11,371 bases of DNA from CAZYTM01 sp964649725 (lineage in GTDB: Bacteria; Desulfobacterota; Desulfuromonadia; Geobacterales; Geobacteraceae): contig CAZYTM010000015.1 of assembly GCA_964649725.1 (NCBI GenBank), positions 1 to 11,371 of the forward strand, written 5' to 3'. The notes under the pieces are model-generated. The model was not told the DNA's origin, did no database searches, and saw nothing but the letters and a program-made list of their open reading frames with translations. Made by a program: the position numbers and the translations under genes. The stretch's first letter is position 1. Every line of letters starts with the position of its first letter. This document shows positions 6,372 through 11,371 of the stretch, piece after piece.

Positions 6372-7460
6372 CTACATTGCTGCAATAATTGCATCGCCGA
6401 TCTCTTTGGTATTAACCAGTCTCTCCCCATCCTTCTTTTGATAGATATCACGGGTCCGGAATCCCTGGTCGAGTACTTTGGCCACAGCATTATCGATTGC
6501 TTCCGCTGCTTCTACCATGCCGAAAGAATAACGGAGCATCATCCCAGCCGAGAGAATCTGGGCGATCGGATTGGCAATCCCCTGCCCGGCAATATCTGGA
6601 GCTGATCCACCGGAGGGCTCATACATACCGAAGGTCCCTTCCGCCAGAGAAGCAGAAGGTAGCATACCCAAGGAACCGGTCAACATGGCAGCCTCATCGG
6701 AAAGGATATCGCCGAACATGTTTTCACAGAGGATAACATCGAACTGCTTCGGCCATCGCACCAACTGCATGGCTGCATTGTCCACATACATATGGGAAAG
6801 TTCCACATCAGTGTATTCCTTAGCTATGGCAGTGACAATCTCCCGCCAGAGCACTGATGTGGAAAGAACATTGGCCTTGTCTATAGAGCAGACCTTCCTC
6901 CCCCGTTTGCGCGCAGCCTGAAAAGCAACATGAGTGATCCGCTCGATTTCTGGCACTGTATAGCGCATAGTATCATAACCGACCCGCTCCCGCCCCTGCC
7001 CGTCGATTCCCTTTGGCTGGGCAAAATAGATGCCGCCAGTCAATTCTCGAACTACCAGCACATTGAATCCACCGGCAATCACCTCTTCTTTAAGTGAAGA
7101 GGCCCCGGTCAATGATGGGAAGATGATAGCCGGTCGCAAATTAGCATAGAGCCCGAATATCTTTCGCAACGGAAGAAGTGCGCCTCGTTCAGGTTGTTCA
7201 TCAGGTGGCAGTGACTCCCACTTGGGACCACCAACCGACCCGAACAGGATGGCATCACTACTTTTGCATATGGCAACTGTAGTATCGGGAAGGGCTTTCC
7301 CTTCAATGTCAATACCGGCCCCACCAACATTGGCGTGAGTACGCTCAAACTTCACACTGTACTTTTTCTCAACAGCATCAAGCACCTTAAGCGCCTCGGC
7401 CATAACCTCTGGCCCGATACCGTCTCCCGGCAGAACTGCCACCTTGAAAAGCTGCGCCAT
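6372..7460 (-). CDS. leuB: 3-isopropylmalate dehydrogenase LeuB
   Basis: LeuB oxidises and decarboxylates 3-isopropylmalate with NAD, the third step of leucine synthesis. The 362-residue protein shows LPGDGIGPEV at 10-19, GSVGGPKWE near 74, the substrate arginines around 99-109 and in RELTGGIYF (Arg138, Tyr145), Lys195 in DKANVL, the metal aspartates in YVDNAAM (Asp227) and MFGDILSDEA (Asp251, Asp255), and the cofactor loop EPSGGSAPDIAGQGIANP. ATG 7460 is chosen because GGGAGG lies seven bases before it; a GTG at 7475 would place that site inside the gene. It has its own promoter and probably reads into asd. leuA, leuC and leuD are not in the window. Confidence 0.97.
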   Translation of the reverse strand: MAQLFKVAVLPGDGIGPEVMAEALKVLDAVEKKYSVKFERTHANVGGAGIDIEGKALPDTTVAICKSSDAILFGSVGGPKWESLPPDEQPERGALLPLRKIFGLYANLRPAIIFPSLTGASSLKEEVIAGGFNVLVVRELTGGIYFAQPKGIDGQGRERVGYDTMRYTVPEIERITHVAFQAARKRGRKVCSIDKANVLSTSVLWREIVTAIAKEYTDVELSHMYVDNAAMQLVRWPKQFDVILCENMFGDILSDEAAMLTGSLGMLPSASLAEGTFGMYEPSGGSAPDIAGQGIANPIAQILSAGMMLRYSFGMVEAAEAIDNAVAKVLDQGFRTRDIYQKKDGERLVNTKEIGDAIIAAM

Positions 7461-7467
7461 CCCTTTC

Positions 7468-7473
7468 CCTCCC
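7468..7473 (-). promoter_or_regulatory. Ribosome binding site fixing the leuB start
   Basis: GGGAGG on the minus strand is seven bases before ATG 7460. The alternative in-frame GTG at 7475 lies just upstream of this site, which argues against it. Confidence 0.8.
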
Positions 7474-7499
7474 ACATACTTAGTAAATTTGAATTTTTT

Positions 7500-7529
7500 A
7501 TATTATTTGTTGATGATAGTAGTTGTCAA
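7500..7529 (-). promoter_or_regulatory. Sigma-70 promoter of leuB(-asd)
   Basis: The minus strand carries TTGACA (7524-7529), an 18-bp spacer and TAATAT (7500-7505). Transcription would begin near 7493, leaving a leader of only about 32 nt, too short for a T-box or leader-peptide attenuator. It lies 70 bases after the preceding transporter gene ends. Confidence 0.8.
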
Positions 7530-7598
7530 TAAAAATTGCTGAAGATTTACATGACTTACAGAGCTAAGATTTAATGTCTTGAGACACAAGTTGAATAA

Positions 7599-9830
7599 TT
7601 AACGCTCTTCTAGCACCTGTAATTCCATATCGGTCTGACGTAATCTCTCGGCGATTGCCAGAGATAGCCGGGCAAAAACCTGTACGCCAAGGGTAGCATC
7701 GGCACGGGCTTGTTCATCAAATAGGGCGCGGGAGAGAACATATAATTCAGCTGAAGATTTTGCCTCCACATCTGCTGAACGGAAACCACGGTCAAGAAAT
7801 GCCAGTTCGCCGAAAAACCCCCCCTGGCCGATTGTCGCCAGGTGATGAAACTTCCCCCCCTCAAGCGGGAGCAGCACCCTGACACTCCCCTGCCTTACCA
7901 GAAAAAGCTGATCACCCTGATCACCCTGGGTGAAGGCTTTCTCCCCAGCCTTGAGAGACATCTTCTCCAGACAGGTCTCCAGTTTTGTCAACGCCTGCTC
8001 ATCAAGCTTGCGAAAGAGGTTAAAATCTCTGATTTCCAGCAGTTGCTCTTCAACGAATCTTGGAGCTCCGGCGTTTTCCAGTATTCGCTCTTCAATCCAT
8101 TCCAAAGCACCATCCAGAGTAGCAGAGATTACTACTCCATTCCCCTCTATGACCAGCCCCATCTCTGCCAGGTAACGTTCAAAATCTCGCTGCTCCATAA
8201 GCCCGGAAGGCATCCCGCTGAACAGCAACTGACCACCTCGCTCTGCCAACTGTGAATTCATCTGCTCAAAAAGATGCACTGCTGTGTAATCGATCGATTG
8301 GACACGGCGCATATCTAGCAAAAGAAAGCTCTTAGTTCGTAGATCTGGCTCCAGTTGACTGAACAACTGGTCAGTAGTCCCGAAAAAAAGATTACCCTGC
8401 AGTTCACAGAAAACCCCTTGATCACCATGACGATTTAATAGCTCTCGTTCTACCTGCTGGCGTCTGGTTTTTGATGACATTTGATTCAGGTAGAGTTTCC
8501 TGCGAATTACCGTGCCACGCACCTGGTCACGGATAAAGAGTAGTATTGACAGGGCAATCCCAACTCCAGCAGCAGCAATCAGGCCAACCGACACAGCCAC
8601 AATGATAACTCCGGCAATGACGGCAAAGTCCAGTCGACCTGCCGGATAACGGAGAAGCCGGAACATACTTCGATCAAACATACGCCAGGCAATGACAAGC
8701 AGGATGCCAGCCAAGGCGCCGATTGGCACCCAGGCTATCATTGGGCTGAGAAATAGCAGCGCAAGGACGACAAAAGCCCCTTCTATAACCCCTGAGTGAA
8801 ATGTCCGCCCCCCACTGCTGACATTGACCAGGGTGGGGCCCATTGTGCCGGCACCAGGCATCCCCCCGACCAGAAAAGATGCCAGATTGCCGATCCCCTG
8901 ACCAATAAGCTCCCGGTCAGAATTGTGCCGGCTCCTGGTCATGGCGTCAAGACCGATACAGGTTTTAAGAGTATCTATGGAAAGAAGTACTGATAATGTC
9001 AATGCCGGAACGAAGATTATCTTCAGAGAGTTATAATCGATCTTTAACAGTGCGTGAGCCTGTCCGGTGATGGCCACCAGAAATGATCCGGAGACCTGTA
9101 TCGGACCGATCACCAAAGGATTACTTCGCAACTCCTGTAGTTGCGGCAACATCATAGCTAAAACAAAATAAACCCCTACCCCTGCTCCCAAGCCTAGAAT
9201 GGTATTGGGCACCTTTTTGGAATATCGTGGTGCAATCCCCATGACGATAATAGTCACCACTCCTACAACAAGGCCCGGCCAATTCCAATATGCAGGGGTA
9301 AATATCCCATCGAGAAAAGGAATCCCCTTTGGCAGGCCTAAGAGCTTCGGCACTTGACCAAGTGCAATAAGAACACCCACCGCAGATAGATACCCGCTAA
9401 CCACAGGGTAGGGAATAAACTTGATCAACCTGCCCCCGCCTATAACTCCATAGAGGATTTGAAGCAAGGCTGAGAGAAGACAAGTGAGAGCAACAACAGG
9501 TATGATTGTGGCCGGGTCGAGACGGATGCCATGCGCTCCGGATGAAAGATCCAATACCATTGCTGACATGATTGCTGCAGCTGGTGCACAGGGGGCAGAG
9601 ATAAGACCACCGGTTCTCCCACATAATGGAGAAATTATCCCCAATGCTGCCGCGCCAAGGAGCCCAGCCAGAGCTCCTTGTCCAGCATACTCGGCACCGA
9701 GGGCCGTATACACCAAAATACCGAATGCCACCGAAGAAGGGAGTGCTACCAGCATGGCTGCTAGACCACCCCATAAGTCTCCGGTCCATGGAGTATTGTC
9801 ATGATGTGCCTGTTTGTTACGATCACCCAT
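7599..9830 (-). CDS. SulP anion transporter with STAS and cNMP-binding domains
   Basis: This 743-residue inner-membrane protein joins three parts. Residues 15-435 are hydrophobic with many membrane spans and carry SulP signatures, including GGLISAPCAP (74-83) and GGMPGAGTMGPTLVN (322-336) followed by SSGGRT. Residues 471-580 fit a cytoplasmic STAS domain with an SIDYTA motif near 512. Residues 600-735 fit a cyclic-nucleotide-binding domain: GEKAFTQGDQGDQLFLVRQG near 629, FGEL at 673 and RSADV at 684, keeping the Glu and Arg of the phosphate-binding cassette. SulP proteins carry sulfate, bicarbonate, molybdate or dicarboxylates; the substrate here cannot be read from sequence. AAAAGG precedes the ATG by about seven bases. 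It probably has its own promoter, and no clear terminator follows. Confidence 0.93.
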   Translation of the reverse strand: MGDRNKQAHHDNTPWTGDLWGGLAAMLVALPSSVAFGILVYTALGAEYAGQGALAGLLGAAALGIISPLCGRTGGLISAPCAPAAAIMSAMVLDLSSGAHGIRLDPATIIPVVALTCLLSALLQILYGVIGGGRLIKFIPYPVVSGYLSAVGVLIALGQVPKLLGLPKGIPFLDGIFTPAYWNWPGLVVGVVTIIVMGIAPRYSKKVPNTILGLGAGVGVYFVLAMMLPQLQELRSNPLVIGPIQVSGSFLVAITGQAHALLKIDYNSLKIIFVPALTLSVLLSIDTLKTCIGLDAMTRSRHNSDRELIGQGIGNLASFLVGGMPGAGTMGPTLVNVSSGGRTFHSGVIEGAFVVLALLFLSPMIAWVPIGALAGILLVIAWRMFDRSMFRLLRYPAGRLDFAVIAGVIIVAVSVGLIAAAGVGIALSILLFIRDQVRGTVIRRKLYLNQMSSKTRRQQVERELLNRHGDQGVFCELQGNLFFGTTDQLFSQLEPDLRTKSFLLLDMRRVQSIDYTAVHLFEQMNSQLAERGGQLLFSGMPSGLMEQRDFERYLAEMGLVIEGNGVVISATLDGALEWIEERILENAGAPRFVEEQLLEIRDFNLFRKLDEQALTKLETCLEKMSLKAGEKAFTQGDQGDQLFLVRQGSVRVLLPLEGGKFHHLATIGQGGFFGELAFLDRGFRSADVEAKSSAELYVLSRALFDEQARADATLGVQVFARLSLAIAERLRQTDMELQVLEER

Positions 9831-9887
9831 TACAAAACCTTTTCACTATATTCCAATCACAAATCATCTAACATGAGTCTATTTCAA

Positions 9888-9915
9888 AAAGTATCACTAC
9901 CTCTATAGGTGTCAA
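9888..9915 (-). promoter_or_regulatory. Candidate promoter of the SulP gene with a nearby dyad
   Basis: In the 180-base gap, the minus strand has a perfect TTGACA (9910-9915) but only a poor -10, TACTTT (9888-9893), at 16-bp spacing. The spacer contains an imperfect palindrome, ACCT-N4-AGGT (9899-9910), abutting the -35 box, and CACTA (9895-9899) is matched by TAGTG (9917-9921). A weak -10 with a dyad could mean activator or repressor control; this is inference. No open frame with a ribosome binding site is present in the gap. Confidence 0.45.
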
Positions 9916-10010
9916 ATAGTGGTTCTAAACAATGGGGAAATAGCGCATGGGCCATTAAATTGCCAAAGAGAATTTATATGACCATACAGGGGTAATATAT
10001 GAATGCGCAA

Positions 10011-11240
10011 TTACATAATGGAGAAGTTGGTATGAATCATCTTCTGGAGTTCTTCGATACGCAGCAGAGAGTTGCGAACGCGCTCCCGTTCTTCGGTTGA
10101 CAATTGATATGGATTGATATAATAGGAATCCTTCTGAATCGATTTGATCACCTTGATCTGCATCAGGATACGATGTCTTGTTAGAGTATAGTATGCCTCT
10201 TTGAGCCCGTTTGCTGTCTGGGCTGAAAAGCTCTTGTTATCTTCTAGCAGCTCAATACGTCTGATCGTGTTGGTTGCCGGAATACCTTCATTGATTGCCA
10301 GAATCCGGACATTCATTACCAGCGGTGCCCAGGCAAGCAACTTCAGGTTGAATTCACCCTTATGCACTCCAGAACCCTCGGTCCAGATACGCTTCATAAG
10401 CCCCAATGCCAGCTTCATCTCTGTGGCAGCCTTGGCCATACCCCATAAGACCTGAAAGTAGTCCTGTTCCAGACCACGGATCAAGCTTACCAGGGATTTA
10501 GCCAAGCTCTGATCTCCAGCAACATAGCGGGCATCGGAGAGAACTATCAGATCCATCAAATTTTTTGCATAATCTTCGTATTCGTAACGGACAATAGCCA
10601 GCAGCTTCTTCCGCCACTGGCTATAGGAGCCACGCCAGGTCGGGTTCGATGGCATTATATCGCCAGTACATTTTTTGAATCCTATTTCCGCTAACCTCTC
10701 CACAAGCAGCTCGGCAAAACTTTTGAAATAGGCATCCTCTGCTTCACCGCCATCATCACCATAGACTATAAGATAATCTTGATCCGTGATAAGGGTCTGC
10801 TCCTCGCGGCCATCACTCCCCATACTGACAAGTGCATAGGGGAGCGGAGGCTCGCCCTTACCTTCTCTGGTTAACTCTTCAGCAACCAGCTGCATGGCAC
10901 GTCCAGCCAGCAAATCACGGTATTCAGTGCAACAATGATGCAGTTCAGGGACAGACTGAAGACGCAAAAAACGCTCCATCCCCATGACATTGAGATTTTC
11001 ATGAATTAGTCGTAGTTGGTCATATTCAAAAGCACCTTCTATCTGTTGACAAAGCTCCCTGTAATTTGCCTCCAGCCCCTTCCCCCAGGCCAGTTCACCA
11101 TCAATAATCGCCTGTAGTGACTGCAACAGACGAACTGTCTCCTGTCGTTCCAATAACGGCAGAAATCCCCTGACTCGCTCCATGAGGCGGTTAAGCAGCA
11201 CTCCCTTGGGAAGTTCAAAATATTCAGGCGCATTATGCAT
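10011..11240 (-). CDS. DUF294-type putative nucleotidyltransferase
   Basis: This 409-residue protein belongs to the DUF294 nucleotidyltransferase group, related to the GlnD/GlnE transferase domains. Residues 1-130 are mostly helical with no recognisable CBS or cNMP signature. The nucleotidyltransferase core has GSDGREEQTLITDQD at about 141-155 (Gly-Ser and paired Asp, the metal-binding pattern) and GDIMPSNPTWRGS near 193. The rest, to about 400, fits the DUF294 C-terminal substrate-binding region, including NLMDLIVLSDARYV near 227. Its substrate is unknown. ATG 11240 has a weak TGGA site; the frame stays open to TTG 11270, which lies inside a terminator hairpin and is unlikely. The gene follows a probable ActP-like symporter, a pairing I recall from many proteobacteria. 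No terminator is visible after it. Confidence 0.88.
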   Translation of the reverse strand: MHNAPEYFELPKGVLLNRLMERVRGFLPLLERQETVRLLQSLQAIIDGELAWGKGLEANYRELCQQIEGAFEYDQLRLIHENLNVMGMERFLRLQSVPELHHCCTEYRDLLAGRAMQLVAEELTREGKGEPPLPYALVSMGSDGREEQTLITDQDYLIVYGDDGGEAEDAYFKSFAELLVERLAEIGFKKCTGDIMPSNPTWRGSYSQWRKKLLAIVRYEYEDYAKNLMDLIVLSDARYVAGDQSLAKSLVSLIRGLEQDYFQVLWGMAKAATEMKLALGLMKRIWTEGSGVHKGEFNLKLLAWAPLVMNVRILAINEGIPATNTIRRIELLEDNKSFSAQTANGLKEAYYTLTRHRILMQIKVIKSIQKDSYYINPYQLSTEERERVRNSLLRIEELQKMIHTNFSIM

Positions 11241-11251
11241 CAGTAGATTCC

Positions 11252-11283
11252 AAAAAATTGGGGGAGTCAAAGCTCCCCCAATT
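11252..11283 (-). terminator. Terminator/attenuator between the symporter and the nucleotidyltransferase
   Basis: AATTGGGGGAG (11256-11266) and CTCCCCCAATT (11273-11283) form a perfect 11-bp stem with a 6-nt loop. On the minus strand a run of six T begins at the end of the stem. It starts 33 bases after the symporter stop codon, and its T-run ends only about 12 bases before the nucleotidyltransferase ATG. It would therefore stop most transcripts just before that gene unless readthrough occurs. Confidence 0.88.
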
Positions 11284-11315
11284 GTATCACAATAAATCGA
11301 TTATAAATTCAATTT

Positions 11316-11371
11316 TTAGTGATCTATCGCCTTGGCCATACCGATACCGGTATTCTGCCGGACATAGATCT
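11316..11371 (-). CDS. C-terminal end of a probable sodium:solute symporter (ActP-like), partial
   Basis: Only the last 17 codons are visible, reading IYVRQNTGIGMAKAIDH and then TAA (11316-11318). The pattern of an aromatic residue, Val-Arg and TGIG close to the C-terminus resembles the ends of acetate/cation symporters of the SSS family. Finding a DUF294 gene directly downstream fits that assignment. The visible part is too short to be sure; another frame, ending at a TGA in the intergenic hairpin region, is less convincing. Confidence 0.55.
   Translation of the reverse strand, partial: IYVRQNTGIGMAKAIDH

Noticed and set aside
7461..7495. Riboswitch, T-box or leader-peptide attenuator before leuB
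   Set aside because: The promoter leaves only about 32 nt of leader, too short for such elements, and no leucine-rich short frame is seen.
7561..7598. Possible terminator after the SulP gene
   Set aside because: Only 4-bp stems (CTTG/CAAG or TGTC/GACA) can form and there is no T-run after them.
7904..7929. Short tandem repeat GATCACCCT x2 inside the SulP gene
   Set aside because: It encodes the expected QGDQGDQ stretch of the cNMP domain and is explained by the protein.
7842..8255. A 137-codon plus-strand open frame opposite the cNMP/STAS coding region
   Set aside because: It overlaps an intact, recognisable gene on the opposite strand and has no family features.
9935..10008. A short minus-strand open frame of about 23 codons and a GCGCAT/ATGCGC inverted repeat after the nucleotidyltransferase gene
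   Set aside because: The open frame has no ribosome binding site, and the 6-bp arms are about 45 bases apart with no T-run, so neither a gene nor a terminator is supported.
11268..11270. TTG 11270 as the start of the nucleotidyltransferase
   Set aside because: It lies in the terminator hairpin, has no ribosome binding site, and its first ten residues do not look like part of the protein; ATG 11240 is preferred.

Overview
All identifiable genes in this window lie on the minus strand, so the locus reads from high to low coordinates. The gene set and order point to a deltaproteobacterium of the Geobacter/Desulfuromonadales type with moderate GC. The order is leuB, asd, truA, rplM, rpsI, argC, ygiQ, then a tRNA-Thr(TGT)/tRNA-Tyr(GTA) pair. 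This placement rests on remembered gene order and protein resemblance, not on a database search. It looks like ordinary chromosomal core sequence; I see no mobile element, CRISPR array, phage gene or clear pseudogene.

Region 1 (about 9831-11371) is accessory. It holds the last codons of a probable sodium:solute (ActP-like) symporter, then a strong terminator hairpin. The start codon of a stand-alone DUF294-type nucleotidyltransferase sits only 12 bases beyond the end of the hairpin's T-run. A 180-base gap with a candidate promoter leads to the next gene.

Region 2 (7599-9830) is one large gene: a SulP-family anion transporter fused to a STAS domain and a C-terminal cyclic-nucleotide-binding (cNMP) domain. 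It may therefore be gated or tuned by a nucleotide.

Region 3 (2143-7529) is core metabolism and translation. A good sigma-70 promoter drives leuB (leucine synthesis) and probably asd (aspartate-semialdehyde dehydrogenase, of the E. coli-like 367-residue type). A terminator follows, then truA (tRNA pseudouridine synthase). A second strong promoter drives rplM-rpsI (ribosomal proteins L13 and S9), closed by a terminator. argC (arginine synthesis) and its terminator come next, then ygiQ, a radical-SAM protein of unknown role.

Region 4 (1-308) is a stable-RNA operon. A near-consensus promoter directly behind ygiQ serves tRNA-Thr and a tRNA-Tyr cut by the window edge. In many proteobacteria this pair is followed by tRNA-Gly, tRNA-Thr and tuf, which would lie outside the window.

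No stretch without a gene exceeds 180 bases. The most interesting points are the terminator at the 5' end of the nucleotidyltransferase gene, the three-domain SulP-STAS-cNMP protein beside a DUF294 protein that lacks its usual sensory domains, the repeated terminator-then-gene layout with no obvious new promoters, and an 11-bp inverted repeat joining the tRNA-Thr 3' end to the tRNA spacer. None of these clearly amounts to a new biological system.
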